From NCBI RefSeq assembly GCF_009834185.1, contig NZ_CP047173.1:2170001-2234000 (forward strand): DNA of 64,000 nucleotides. The letters are read 5' to 3'. A model generated the notes under the pieces. It was given only the letters and a program-made list of their open reading frames with translations, had not been told where the DNA came from and made no database searches. The DNA comes from Rathayibacter sp. VKM Ac-2760 (lineage in GTDB: Bacteria; Actinomycetota; Actinomycetes; Actinomycetales; Microbacteriaceae). Shown in pieces: positions 7,895 to 16,574 of this stretch. Position 1 is the first letter of the stretch. Every line of letters begins with the position of its first letter. The translations under genes and the position numbers were made by a program.

Positions 7895-8811
7895 GCACCA
7901 CCGCCGTCCGACCTCCCTCGACGACTCCCCCGGAGCCGTCCCTGCACGCGATGCCGCCCCGGCGCCGGGAGGGCTGGCGGTCGAGGGTGCGGGGCGTCCC
8001 GTTCCACGTCACCGGCATCGTCCTGGCGTTCCTCTTCCTCTTCCCCCTGCTCTGGTCGGTGCTCAACTCGTTCAAGACCCCGGGCGAGGCGAGCGCCGCG
8101 CCGCCCACGCTCTGGCCGCAGGAGTGGAGCACCGCGAACTACGACGAGCTCGTGCAGAACGGCGAGGGGCTCGGCCAGTACGTCGGCAACTCGCTGATCG
8201 TGGCGACGGTCTCGGTCGTCCTGACCATGGTGATCGCGACGCTGGGCGGCTACGGCTTCGCCCGCTTCCGGTTCCGCGGCAAGAACCTCGTCTTCCTCGC
8301 GGTGATCGCGGTGCTGATGGTGCCGCACGCCACGCTCGTGCTGCCGCTCTACTTCATGTTCGCCCGGGCCGGCATGCAGGACAGCCTCGTCGCGGTGGGC
8401 CTCGTGCTCACGGTGTTCCAGCTGCCCTTCAGCATCTTCCTGATGCGCAACAGCTTCGAGGCGATCCCGGTGGAGCTGGAGGAGGCCGCGCGGGTCGACG
8501 GCGCCTCCTCGATCGCCGTCTTCCTCCGGGTCTCGCTGCCGCTGGTGCTGCCGGGGGTGGTGACGGTCGCCCTCTTCGCCTTCCTGGTGTCCTGGAACGA
8601 GTTCTTCATCCCGCTCCTGCTGCTGAACGACGGCTCGACGTTCACCCTCTCGGTGATGCTCGTCAACATCCGCACCGGCGCCTACGGATCGATCGACTGG
8701 GGGCTGCTGCAGGCCGGCACCACCGTCGCGATCCTGCCCTGCCTGGTCCTCTACCTGCTGCTGCAGCGCTTCTACATCGGTGGTCTCACCGAGGGCGCCC
8801 TGCGCGGCTGA
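7891..8811 (+). CDS. sugar ABC transporter permease (MalG type)
   Basis: 306 aa. N-terminal cytoplasmic tail rich in Pro/Arg, then six membrane segments beginning at FHVTGIVLAFLFLFPLLWSV. MalG-family features: NSFKTPGEA after TM1 and EAARVDGASSIAVFLRVSLP as the EAA loop, with WNEFFIPLLLL after it. ATG overlaps the MalF-type stop. It partners that subunit; the shared ATPase must come from elsewhere. The C-terminus GLTEGALRG is typical of MalG-like proteins. Confidence 0.92.
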   Translation: MSTTAVRPPSTTPPEPSLHAMPPRRREGWRSRVRGVPFHVTGIVLAFLFLFPLLWSVLNSFKTPGEASAAPPTLWPQEWSTANYDELVQNGEGLGQYVGNSLIVATVSVVLTMVIATLGGYGFARFRFRGKNLVFLAVIAVLMVPHATLVLPLYFMFARAGMQDSLVAVGLVLTVFQLPFSIFLMRNSFEAIPVELEEAARVDGASSIAVFLRVSLPLVLPGVVTVALFAFLVSWNEFFIPLLLLNDGSTFTLSVMLVNIRTGAYGSIDWGLLQAGTTVAILPCLVLYLLLQRFYIGGLTEGALRG

Positions 8812-8848
8812 CCTCTTCCACGCCCTTTCACGAACTGAGGAAACACCT

Positions 8849-10726
8849 GTGACGATTCACGCCTCCTTCGACGCGCTCCCCCTCGGGTCGGTGCGTCCCG
8901 CCGGCTGGCTGCGCCGCCAGCTCCGCATCCAGGCCGACGGCCTCTCCGGACACATCGAGGAGATCTGGAAGGACCTCGGTCCCGACTCCGGCTGGCTGGG
9001 CGGGCCCGGCGAGAGCTGGGAGCGCGGCCCCTACTACCTCGACGGCCTCGTGCCGCTCGCGCACCTGCTCGACGACGACGTCCTGATCGAGCGCACGCAG
9101 AAGTGGATCGAGTGGATGCTCGCCAGCCAGCGGCCGGACGGGCAGTTCGGCCCGGCCGGCAACGACGACTGGTGGCCCCGGATGGTCGCGGCCAAGGTGC
9201 TGCAGCAGCACGCGGAGGTCACCGGCGATGCCCGCGTGCTCCCCTTCCTCGAGCGCTACTTCGAGCACCAGCTGCGCGAGCTGCCGGCCCGACCGCTGCA
9301 CGACTGGGCCGCCGCGCGCGCCGCCGAGAACGTCCTCGCCCTGGCCTGGGTGCACGAGCGCGCCCCGCGGGACGAGTGGACGCGCCTGGCCGAGCTGCTC
9401 TTCGGCCAGGGACCCGACTGGGACGACGCCTTCTCGGACGGCCTGATCACCGGACGTGCGATGTACTTCGACCACCGCACGCACGGGCCGAACGTCGCGA
9501 TGGCGCTGAAGAACCCGGCGGTCCGCGCGCTGATGCTCGGCGGCGACGCCCACGAGGCGACCCAGCGCGCGCTGGCCAACCTGGACCGCTGGCACGGGCA
9601 GGTGCACGGCCTCTTCTCCGGGGACGAGTGGCTCGCCGGCCGCGAGGCCAACCGCGGCGTGGAGACCTGCCAGATCGTCGAGTACATGTTCACGATGGCG
9701 ATCGCCGCCAGGGTCACCGGCCGCTCGGAGTACTCCGACCTCCTCGAGGGGGCCGCCTACAACCTGCTGCCCGCCTCGTCGGACCCGCGGATGGTCGCGC
9801 ACCAGTACCACCAGCAGGCGAACCAGATCGAGGCGTCGACCGCCGACCGCGACTGGTCCTACAGCACCAACGGGGCCAACGTCTTCGGCTTCGAGCCGCA
9901 CTTCGGCTGCTGCACGGCGAATTACCACCAGGGCTGGCCGAAGTTCGTCGCGGCGCTGTGGCTGCGGCGAGACGACGCGCTGGCCGTCACCGCCTACGGG
10001 CCGAGCGAGGTGCGCGCGAGCATCGGCGGCGGCGAGCTGGTCATCGAGGAGGTCACGGACTACCCCTTCACCGAGACCGTCACCTTCCGCGTGGTCTCGT
10101 CCACGACGACGGAGCCGACCGGGCTCCTGCTGCGCGTCCCGGGCTGGGCGGCCTCGTTCGACCTCGCGGTCGCCGGTGAGACTCTCGGCGCGACTCCCGA
10201 CGACGACGGCTACGTCACCGTCGAGCGGCTCTGGGTCGAGGGTGACGAGGTCGTCCTCCACCTCCCGATGAGCCCGCGCCGCATCCGCCGCGAGCGCCAG
10301 GCCGTCGGCGTGCGGGTCGGACCTCTGGTGATGGTCGCGACGCCCGACGAGTACTGGCGTCCGGTGCCGGAGGCCCGCGGGATGGGCGAGTGGGAGGTCT
10401 TCCCGCAGCGCTCCTGGAACCAGGCGCTCTACCCGGACGCCCCGGTCCCGCTCGAGGAGTGGGACGTGCGCCGGTCGCCGGTCGGCGACGTGCCCTTCGA
10501 CCGCGCGGACCCGCCCGTCCGCGTGCACGCGGTCGGCATCCGCGACCTCGCCGAGTGGACCCGCGACGGGGCGAGCGCGAGCCACCCGGTCGACGGTCCC
10601 GCGCCGGCGCGCTGGATCAACACCATCGATCTCGTGCCCTACGGCACTGCGCGGCTGCGGATCGCCGAGTTCCCGACCGTGCGGCCGGTGATCGGGGCCA
10701 AGGTGCCGCCGGACTTCACCGGCTGA
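8849..10726 (+). CDS. GH127-like (DUF1680) glycoside hydrolase
   Basis: 625 aa from GTG 8849 (AACTGAGGAAA upstream). Beta-L-arabinofuranosidase GH127/DUF1680 family: (alpha/alpha)6 barrel covering about residues 1-400, with AGNDDWWPRMVAAKVLQQHA, the segment YFDHRTHGPNVAMALKNP, the GVETCQIVEYM block holding a Glu and Cys, and the double-Cys motif FGCCTANYHQGWPKF (C354, C355). Members use a Zn-bound Cys as nucleophile and a nearby Glu. Beta-sandwich domains follow (LLLRVPGWA; VGPLVMVA). No signal peptide, so it acts on imported sugars. Different GH127 subgroups release L-arabinofuranose or other pectin-derived sugars; the exact one is open. It lies 37 bp after the MalG-like gene in the same operon. 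Confidence 0.87.
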   Translation: MTIHASFDALPLGSVRPAGWLRRQLRIQADGLSGHIEEIWKDLGPDSGWLGGPGESWERGPYYLDGLVPLAHLLDDDVLIERTQKWIEWMLASQRPDGQFGPAGNDDWWPRMVAAKVLQQHAEVTGDARVLPFLERYFEHQLRELPARPLHDWAAARAAENVLALAWVHERAPRDEWTRLAELLFGQGPDWDDAFSDGLITGRAMYFDHRTHGPNVAMALKNPAVRALMLGGDAHEATQRALANLDRWHGQVHGLFSGDEWLAGREANRGVETCQIVEYMFTMAIAARVTGRSEYSDLLEGAAYNLLPASSDPRMVAHQYHQQANQIEASTADRDWSYSTNGANVFGFEPHFGCCTANYHQGWPKFVAALWLRRDDALAVTAYGPSEVRASIGGGELVIEEVTDYPFTETVTFRVVSSTTTEPTGLLLRVPGWAASFDLAVAGETLGATPDDDGYVTVERLWVEGDEVVLHLPMSPRRIRRERQAVGVRVGPLVMVATPDEYWRPVPEARGMGEWEVFPQRSWNQALYPDAPVPLEEWDVRRSPVGDVPFDRADPPVRVHAVGIRDLAEWTRDGASASHPVDGPAPARWINTIDLVPYGTARLRIAEFPTVRPVIGAKVPPDFTG

Positions 10727-10791
10727 TCCAGCACCGCACGAGCCACCACCCGACCCCGCCGGCGGTCTACGCCGACGACGAGAGGACCCTC

Positions 10792-11769
10792 ATGACGATC
10801 CCCCTGGCCGTGACCACCGGAGACCCCGCCGGCGTCGGCCCCGAGCTCGTCGTGCGGCTGCTCGACGAGCTGCGGGGCTCGGCCGCCGACCCGCTCGTCG
10901 TCGTCTCCTCCCGCGAGGAGCTGGCGGAGGGGCTGGAGCGGAGCGGCCTCGCTGTCGCTCTCGACGAGCTCCTGGAACCCGGTCGCGTCCGCCTGGTCGA
11001 GCCGGCCGGCTCCTGGCCGTCCGCTCGCGGTGCCGTGAGTGCCGCGAGCGGACGGTGGGCGCTCGCCTGCCTCGAGCGCGGACTCGAGCTGCACGCGGCG
11101 GGCGAGATCGGCGGGCTGGTCTTCGGCCCGCTGAACAAGACCTCGCTGCACGAGGCGGGGATGACGGAGCCGGACGAGATGCGCTGGTTCGAGAACCGGC
11201 TCACGGGCTCGCACACGGCCTCGGAGGTGAACGTGACCACGTCGTTCTGGACCTCCCGGGTGACCTCCCACGTCGCCCTCCGCGAGGTCGCGGACCTCGT
11301 CACGAGCGATCGCGTCCTCGAGTCGATCGCCCTCCTGCACGATCTGCTGGTCGGCGCGGGCACTCCGGCCCCGCGGATCGCCGTCTGCGCGCTCAACCCG
11401 CACGCAGGCGAGCACGGCCTCTTCGGCGACGAGGAGATCACCCGGATCCGCCCGGGAGTCGAGCGCGCGGTCGCCTCCGGGCTCGATGCGGCGGGGCCGT
11501 TCCCCTGCGACACCCTGTTCCGGAGGGGCTTCGACGGCTCCTTCGACGGGATCGTCACGATGTACCACGACCAGGGCCAGATCGCGCTGAAGACCCGGGC
11601 CTTCGACGGCGGGGTGACGCTGGAGGCCGGGCTCGACCTGCCGATCTGCACGCCGGCCCACGGCACCGCCTTCGACATCGTCGGCACCGGAGCGGCGACG
11701 CTCGACTCGACCCGCAACGCCTACCGGCTCGCGCGGCGCCTCGCCTCGGCAGGCGTCTCCGCTCACTGA
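10792..11769 (+). CDS. PdxA-family 4-phosphate dehydrogenase
   Basis: 325 aa. N-terminus IPLAVTTGDPAGVGPELVVR is the PdxA signature; further family landmarks are VFGPLNKTSLHEAGM, CALNPHAGEHGLFGDEE, YHDQGQIALK, and TPAHGTAFDIVGTGAA. These include the metal-binding His residues of the NAD-dependent oxidative decarboxylase fold. It is the last gene of the GH127/importer operon (65 bp gap), so a catabolic PdxA2-like role (dehydrogenating a phosphorylated four-carbon acid) fits better than vitamin B6 synthesis. The usual DUF1537 acid-sugar kinase partner is not nearby. Its stop overlaps the convergent TetR gene by 7 bp. Confidence 0.85.
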   Translation: MTIPLAVTTGDPAGVGPELVVRLLDELRGSAADPLVVVSSREELAEGLERSGLAVALDELLEPGRVRLVEPAGSWPSARGAVSAASGRWALACLERGLELHAAGEIGGLVFGPLNKTSLHEAGMTEPDEMRWFENRLTGSHTASEVNVTTSFWTSRVTSHVALREVADLVTSDRVLESIALLHDLLVGAGTPAPRIAVCALNPHAGEHGLFGDEEITRIRPGVERAVASGLDAAGPFPCDTLFRRGFDGSFDGIVTMYHDQGQIALKTRAFDGGVTLEAGLDLPICTPAHGTAFDIVGTGAATLDSTRNAYRLARRLASAGVSAH

Positions 11770-12392
11770 GTCGCGGTGGCCTCGACGGTCAACCCGCGGA
11801 GCACCGCGGCGATCGTCACGCGCTGGGTGAGCGCAGCGTCGGCGTCCACGGGCCACTGGCTCACGGTGCCGACGTGCGCCGCGACGACGGCCTTCGCCAG
11901 GACGGACGGCTCGACGATCGGGACGCGGCCGTGCACGGCCGCGAGAGCGATGAACCGCTCCCCCAGCTCGCGGGGGACGCGGCCGTCGTCGATCAGCATC
12001 CGCTCGGCGAAGGCGGGGTCGGCGGCGGCCCGCGCCAGCAGCACCGACCGCAGGGAGAACCACTCGCGGCTGGTGGGCAGCGCGTCGAGAAGGGCGCGCA
12101 CGGCGTCGTCGAGCGTCTCCTCGCGGCCGTCCTCCTGCACCTGAGCCTCGAGGGCGAGGTGGAGCCGCCCCCACACTCGCGCGGCCTGCTCCTCGTGCAG
12201 GGCGAGGTAGAGCTGGTCGACGCCGGCGAAGTTGGAGTAGAAGGCACCGCGGGTGAAGCCGGCCTGCGCGCAGATGTCCTCGACGCGCTGGCTGATGGTG
12301 CCGCTGCTCTCGAAGAGGGTGGCGGCCGCCGCGACGAGGCGTCGTCGCGTCTCGCTGCGACGCCGGACGGGGGTGGGCTCGCCGTTGTTCAC
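11763..12392 (-). CDS. TetR-family regulator of the adjacent esterase
   Basis: 209 aa. TetR HTH at residues about 14-60: TRRRLVAAAATLFESSGTIS followed by QRVEDICAQAGFTRGAFYSN and FAGVDQLYLAL; the rest is a helical effector domain. It is divergent from the carboxylesterase, with a 12-bp inverted repeat between and over the esterase start (12431-12469). Probable local repressor of both genes. The 3' end overlaps pdxA-like by 7 bp on the opposite strand. Confidence 0.88.
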   Translation of the reverse strand: MNNGEPTPVRRRSETRRRLVAAAATLFESSGTISQRVEDICAQAGFTRGAFYSNFAGVDQLYLALHEEQAARVWGRLHLALEAQVQEDGREETLDDAVRALLDALPTSREWFSLRSVLLARAAADPAFAERMLIDDGRVPRELGERFIALAAVHGRVPIVEPSVLAKAVVAAHVGTVSQWPVDADAALTQRVTIAAVLRGLTVEATATQ

Positions 12393-12430
12393 AGCGTCAG
12401 CCTAGGCGGGCCCTTGCTCGGCGCGCACTT

Positions 12431-12469
12431 CTTCAGTACGTTCTGTATTCGATGCGAAACGTATTGAAG
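12431..12469. promoter_or_regulatory. inverted repeat operator spanning the esterase start
   Basis: CTTCAGTACGTT (12431-12442) and AACGTATTGAAG (12458-12469) are inverted copies matching at 11 of 12 positions with 15 bp between. The first possible esterase start, ATG 12452, lies inside. TetR operators often sit in such divergent spacers. If transcription starts here, either a leaderless mRNA or the downstream GTG start would be used. Confidence 0.6.
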
Positions 12470-14284
12470 GCGGAGACAGGACCGACCGACGAAGCGTCGG
12501 GAAGGGTACGACGGAGGACGCCGTGGGTGCCCTTGGCGGCCGTCGGCCTCGTCGGGGCGGTGCTCGCCTGGCTGAACCAGGTGCCGTGGTGGGGCTGGCT
12601 CGTCGTCGCTGCGGCTCTGGCTCTGGTGGCGTTCGCCGCGAGGGTCTGGCGTCGCCGGCGCTGGTTCGTTCGAGGAGCGGCCTGGATCGCGGCGGCGGCG
12701 GTCGTCGGAGCGCTAGCGCTCGCGGCGGGGCCGCCCGCTGCGACCCGGACCCTCGACGGTCCGCGCACCGACACGGTGGCCACCCGGCAGGGCGATGTCG
12801 TCGGAGTGCGGAACGCCTCGGCCGGCGTCGACGCCTTCGCGGGCATCCCCTACGCCGCTCCGCCGGTCGGGGCACTGCGGTGGGCGGCGCCGAGCCCGGC
12901 CCCGCAGCGGTCGACCGTCCTCGTCGCCGACGACTTCGGACCCTCCGCCGTCCAGCCCGAGCCGTCCTTCGTCTCCCGGGCAGCCACCCGCGTGCTCGAC
13001 CTGCCGCTGGAAGAGACGCTGCTCGGCGGCTACGACACCGACGAGGACAGCCTGCACCTGAACATCTGGCGGCCGTCCGACCCTGCCGCCGAGGCCCTCC
13101 CGGTCCTCGTCTACCTGCACGGCGGCGGGTTCGTGGCCGGCTCCGGCGCCCTGCCCGCCTACGACGGCACCGCGCTCGCCTCCCGCGGCGGCACGGTCGT
13201 GGTCTCCCTGAACTACCGGCTCGGGGTCTTCGGCTTCCTCGCCGAGGACGCCCTCGGCGGCAGCACCCCGGGCAACCAGGGCCTGCTCGACCAGGTCGCC
13301 GCTCTGCAGTGGCTGCAGGACAACATCGCCGCGTTCGGCGGAGATCCGGACCGGGTGACCGTCGCCGGTCAGTCGGCCGGCTCGGGCAGCGCCTGCCTCC
13401 TCGGGACCTCGCCCCTGGCCGCCGGACTCCTGCACGGGATCATCGGCGAGAGCGGCGGCTGCCTGGGCACGGTCGGCGACCGCGAGGACGGCGACCTCTA
13501 CGACAGCGCCGCCGTCGCGCGCGAGGCGGCGGTCGGCCTGAGCGAGGCCCTCGGCGGGGCGAGCCTGGCGGAGATGCGGGCGATGCCGGCCGCGCGCATC
13601 GCTGAAGCGGCGAAGAGCCTCTCCACGCACTGGTGGCCGACCGTCGACGGCGTGGTCCTCCCCGACACCCCGAGCGTCGTCTACGCGGCCGGGCAGCAGA
13701 ACGACGTCCCCCTCCTCCTCGGCAGCAACTCCGACGAGACGTCACTCGACCTGATCAGCGGCGTCGACTCGGACCCCGATACCTACGCCCGGGAGGCGCG
13801 GGAGGAGCACGGCGCCGACGCGGACCGCTTCCTCGAGCTCTACCCGGGCGGCGACGCAGGCCAGGTCACGGAGTCGCGCCTGCGGGCCGGCACCGACGAG
13901 TCGATGACCGCCCCGATGCGCCGGTGGGCGCTCGCGGCCGCCGCCTTGGGGACGGCGCCCGTCCACGTCTACTCCTTCACCCGCACCCCACCCGACCGCG
14001 GCCTGGAGCGCTTCGGCGCATACCACGGTGCCGAAGTCATGTACGCCTACGGGAACCTCGGCGCGGACGGCGACGCCGACTACACGGCCGTCGACCGCCG
14101 ACTCGAGAACGAGATGAGCGGGCGCTGGCTCGCGTTCGTCGCGGGCGTGGAGCCGGGCGTGCCCGGTGGCGAGCGCTGGCCCTCGTTCCAGGAGGCCCCC
14201 GAGAGCGTCCTCGAGTTCGGCGACGTCGTCCGCGTCACGGGTCGTCCCTCCCCGGACGCCGTCGACTTCTGGCTGCGCCGATGA
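12452..14284 (+). CDS. carboxylesterase type B with N-terminal membrane segments
   Basis: 610 aa from ATG 12452. Residues about 27-95 hold three hydrophobic stretches (membrane anchor region). Residues about 105-610 form a type-B carboxylesterase alpha/beta hydrolase: oxyanion HGGG at 223-226, EDSLHLN before it, nucleophile elbow GQSAG with S308, an acidic residue in LLGSNSDETS, and His in FGAYHGAEVMYAYGN. The catalytic domain is probably outside the membrane. A GTG at 12527 with GGAGG 9 nt upstream is an alternative start that keeps the membrane segments. Divergent from a TetR gene. Substrate may be an acyl/aryl ester such as plant-derived or xenobiotic esters; not deducible. Confidence 0.87.
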   Translation: MRNVLKAETGPTDEASGRVRRRTPWVPLAAVGLVGAVLAWLNQVPWWGWLVVAAALALVAFAARVWRRRRWFVRGAAWIAAAAVVGALALAAGPPAATRTLDGPRTDTVATRQGDVVGVRNASAGVDAFAGIPYAAPPVGALRWAAPSPAPQRSTVLVADDFGPSAVQPEPSFVSRAATRVLDLPLEETLLGGYDTDEDSLHLNIWRPSDPAAEALPVLVYLHGGGFVAGSGALPAYDGTALASRGGTVVVSLNYRLGVFGFLAEDALGGSTPGNQGLLDQVAALQWLQDNIAAFGGDPDRVTVAGQSAGSGSACLLGTSPLAAGLLHGIIGESGGCLGTVGDREDGDLYDSAAVAREAAVGLSEALGGASLAEMRAMPAARIAEAAKSLSTHWWPTVDGVVLPDTPSVVYAAGQQNDVPLLLGSNSDETSLDLISGVDSDPDTYAREAREEHGADADRFLELYPGGDAGQVTESRLRAGTDESMTAPMRRWALAAAALGTAPVHVYSFTRTPPDRGLERFGAYHGAEVMYAYGNLGADGDADYTAVDRRLENEMSGRWLAFVAGVEPGVPGGERWPSFQEAPESVLEFGDVVRVTGRPSPDAVDFWLRR

Positions 14285-14352
14285 GCAGAATCGAGGAGGT
14301 CGGTCGAGGGATGAGCGTCGAGCGGACGTGGCTCTGACGCGCGCGGAGCGTC

Positions 14353-15411
14353 CTAGCGGCGGTCCTGATGCCCGGGGCGCTCCCCCTCGCCGGCCCGGGG
14401 TGCCGCGCGGCTCGACTCGCGCTCCACGACGCGGACGGTGCTGACGAATTCGACGGGGGCGGTGCCGCCCGTGCGACCGGCGTCGATGCGGCTGACCAGC
14501 AGTTCGACGGCGGCCCGCGCCATCGCGGCGTGGTCGGGGTCGATCGTGGACAGCGACGGCACCGAGAATCCACTCTCCTCGAGGTCGTCGAAGCCGATCA
14601 GCTTCACCTGATCCGGGACGGCGACTCCCGCGTCCGCGAGCCCCCGCAGCGCGCCCAGAGCGAGGGTGTCGGTCACGCAGAAGAGGCCGTCGAACTCGAG
14701 ACCCTGCGCGAGTGCGCTCGCGACGGCGTCGCGCCCGGCGGCGAGGCTGAAGGCGGTGACCGGGAGGAAGAGCGCCGGGTCGGCCTCGGTCCCCGCGGTG
14801 GCCAGGGCCTCCGCGTAGCCGCGGTAGCGCAGGCTGGCGGCGCTGGGCTCGCCGTCGGTGCGCTCGTCGAGGATCGCGATCCGCCGGCAGCCCTGCTCGA
14901 GCAGGTGCCGGGTGGCCAGCGCGCCGCCGTCGACGTTGGCCATCGCGACGTGGTCGACCGGCCCGTCGAAGATCCGCTCGCCCAGGATGACGACCGGGTA
15001 GTCGACCCGGAGCTTGTCGACGTCGGCGGCGCCGAGCCCGACGGTGCTGAGGATGAGGCCGTCGTACATCCGGTTCCGTGAGGCGCGGAGGGCGTCGATC
15101 TCGCTCTCGCGGCTGGCCCCGGTCTGCTCGATCGCGACGCTGAGGCCGTGCGTGCGGGCCTCGGCGATGATGCGGGCGGCGAGCTGACCCCAGTAGGGCC
15201 GGTCGATCTCGGCGACGGCGAGGCCGATGGTGAAGGTCCGCCCCGCGCGCAGATTCCGGGCGGCGACGTTGATCCGGTAGTCGAGCTCGTCCATCGCCCG
15301 CACCACCTTCTCGCGCGTCGTCGCCTTGACGTGCGGGTGGTTGTTGATCACGTTCGAGACCGTCATCGGCGAGACCCCCGCCGCTGTCGCCACGTCTCGG
15401 ATGGTCGCCAT
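14353..15411 (-). CDS. LacI-family regulator of the GH43/ABC operon
   Basis: 352 aa. Classical N-terminus ATIRDVATAAGVSPMTVSNV followed by INNHPHVKATTREKV (HTH plus hinge), then the effector domain: FTIGLAVAEIDRPYWGQLAA, YDGLILSTVG, FDGLFCVTDTLALGALRGLA, KLIGFDDLEESGFSVPSLST. The C-terminal 25 residues are charged and probably disordered. It is divergent from the GH43 gene; two near-identical palindromes lie in the 147-bp spacer, so it very likely represses itself and the GH43-importer operon. Inducer probably an arabinose- or xylose-containing sugar (inference from GH43). Confidence 0.92.
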   Translation of the reverse strand: MATIRDVATAAGVSPMTVSNVINNHPHVKATTREKVVRAMDELDYRINVAARNLRAGRTFTIGLAVAEIDRPYWGQLAARIIAEARTHGLSVAIEQTGASRESEIDALRASRNRMYDGLILSTVGLGAADVDKLRVDYPVVILGERIFDGPVDHVAMANVDGGALATRHLLEQGCRRIAILDERTDGEPSAASLRYRGYAEALATAGTEADPALFLPVTAFSLAAGRDAVASALAQGLEFDGLFCVTDTLALGALRGLADAGVAVPDQVKLIGFDDLEESGFSVPSLSTIDPDHAAMARAAVELLVSRIDAGRTGGTAPVEFVSTVRVVERESSRAAPRAGEGERPGHQDRR

Positions 15412-15457
15412 CCCGCACCTCCTGGTCGCCGCAGGCTGAGTGGCCCGCACTGGAAAC

Positions 15458-15469
15458 GATATCGATACA
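15458..15469. promoter_or_regulatory. LacI operator, upstream copy
   Basis: GATATCGATACA matches the perfect downstream palindrome at 10 of 12 positions, with the preceding AAAC adding AT-richness. It lies just upstream of the -35 box of the GH43 promoter and 47 bp from the lacI start, so it can act on both directions. Centre-to-centre spacing to the second copy is 53 bp, about five helical turns. Confidence 0.75.
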
Positions 15470-15478
15470 AATCGGCTC

Positions 15479-15507
15479 TTGACAGCGCTGCGGCGCGCGC
15501 CGATGAT
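15479..15507 (+). promoter_or_regulatory. promoter of the GH43 operon
   Basis: TTGACA (15479-15484), 17-bp spacer, GATGAT (15502-15507): a near-consensus housekeeping promoter pointing at the GH43 gene. The start point would fall inside the perfect operator at 15511-15522, giving direct repression. Confidence 0.7.
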
Positions 15508-15510
15508 CTG

Positions 15511-15522
15511 TGTATCGATACA
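15511..15522. promoter_or_regulatory. LacI operator, perfect palindrome at the start point
   Basis: TGTATCGATACA is a perfect 12-bp palindrome with the central CG typical of LacI-family sites. It overlaps the expected transcription start of the GH43 operon, 4 bp after the -10 box. Confidence 0.8.
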
Positions 15523-15558
15523 AGTTCGGCGAGGACGCCGAGGAAGCGAGTGCGGCCG

Positions 15559-16509
15559 ATGACGACCGAGACGACGGCGATCGAGACGGCGACCGACACG
15601 ACGGCGACTGAGACGACGACGATGGAGACGACGACGCGGGCCGGGAGCCCGGCCATCCCGGGCCACTACGCCGATCCGGCGCTGGTGTCGCTGGACGGCC
15701 GCTTCTACCTCTACCCCACGACCGACGGCTCGGACGGCTGGTCCGCGACCGCGTTCGAGGCCTTCTCCTCCGACGACCTGGTGACCTGGCGGGCCGAGGG
15801 CGAGATCTTCTCGGTCGTCTCCGGGACCGACTGGGCCGAGGGGCACGCCTGGGCGCCGGCCGTCGCCGGGCGGAACGGGCGCTACTACCTCTACTTCACG
15901 GCCGACGACAGCATCGGCGTCGCCGTCGCGTCGTCGCCGACCGGTCCGTTCGTCGATTCCGGGCGGCCGCTGGTGGCCCGCGGCGCCTACGCCGGCGTCG
16001 CGATCGACCCCTCGGTCTTCGTCGACGACGACGGCACCGCCTACCTGCTCTGGGGCAACTCGGTGGCGCACCTGGTCGTGCTGAACGACGACATGGTGTC
16101 CTTCGATCCGGCGACCGAGACCGCTTGGACGCCGACGGGCTTCCGCGAGGCGCCCTCGCTGCACCGGGCGGGCGACGTCTACGTGCTGTCCTGGTCGGAG
16201 AACGACACCCGCGCGGCCGACTACCGGGTCCGCTACGCGACGTCGCCCTCGGTGCGCGGGCCGTGGACCGACCGCGGAGTGCTGCTGCAGAAGGACGCCG
16301 ACCGCGGAGTCCTGGCCACCGGGCACCACTCGGTCCTCCGCGTCAGCGACGAGGACTGGGTGATCGCCTACCACCGCTTCGCGATCCCCGGCGGCAGCGG
16401 CTACCGGCGCGAGATCGCCCTCGACGTCTTCCGCCACTCCCCCGACGGCACGATCCCCGAGATCGTCCCGGGGTCGACCCGCGTCGCCGCACTCGGCGTC
16501 TCCGCCTGA
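15559..16509 (+). CDS. GH43 glycoside hydrolase
   Basis: 316 aa. Five-bladed propeller of family GH43 with the three expected acids: catalytic base D39 in HYADPAL, pKa modulator D150 in AIDPSVF, and proton donor E197 in FREAPS; GHHSVL supplies the calcium-site His. No signal peptide, so it is cytoplasmic and acts on imported oligosaccharides, most likely removing arabinofuranose or xylose. Residues 2-27 are a low-complexity Thr/Glu/Ala run from an ACGAC/GAGAC-type repeat; the true start could lie inside it, since no strong Shine-Dalgarno precedes ATG 15559. First gene of the operon, directly under the LacI-controlled promoter. Confidence 0.9.
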   Translation: MTTETTAIETATDTTATETTTMETTTRAGSPAIPGHYADPALVSLDGRFYLYPTTDGSDGWSATAFEAFSSDDLVTWRAEGEIFSVVSGTDWAEGHAWAPAVAGRNGRYYLYFTADDSIGVAVASSPTGPFVDSGRPLVARGAYAGVAIDPSVFVDDDGTAYLLWGNSVAHLVVLNDDMVSFDPATETAWTPTGFREAPSLHRAGDVYVLSWSENDTRAADYRVRYATSPSVRGPWTDRGVLLQKDADRGVLATGHHSVLRVSDEDWVIAYHRFAIPGGSGYRREIALDVFRHSPDGTIPEIVPGSTRVAALGVSA

Positions 16510-16574
16510 TCAGCAGGCCCTCGAACCCCTCCCTCACTCCCTCACTCCACCCCCCCCCGCGAGAAAGAGAAGCA

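Noticed and set aside
10792..11769. PdxA-like gene as vitamin B6 biosynthesis
   Set aside because: Operon context is carbohydrate catabolism, and no other pyridoxine genes are present; catabolic PdxA2-like role is more likely though unproven.
16545..16560. C-homopolymer before the SBP gene as a phase-variation tract
   Set aside because: It is outside the coding region and not placed between promoter boxes; only a spacing effect could be argued, with no support.
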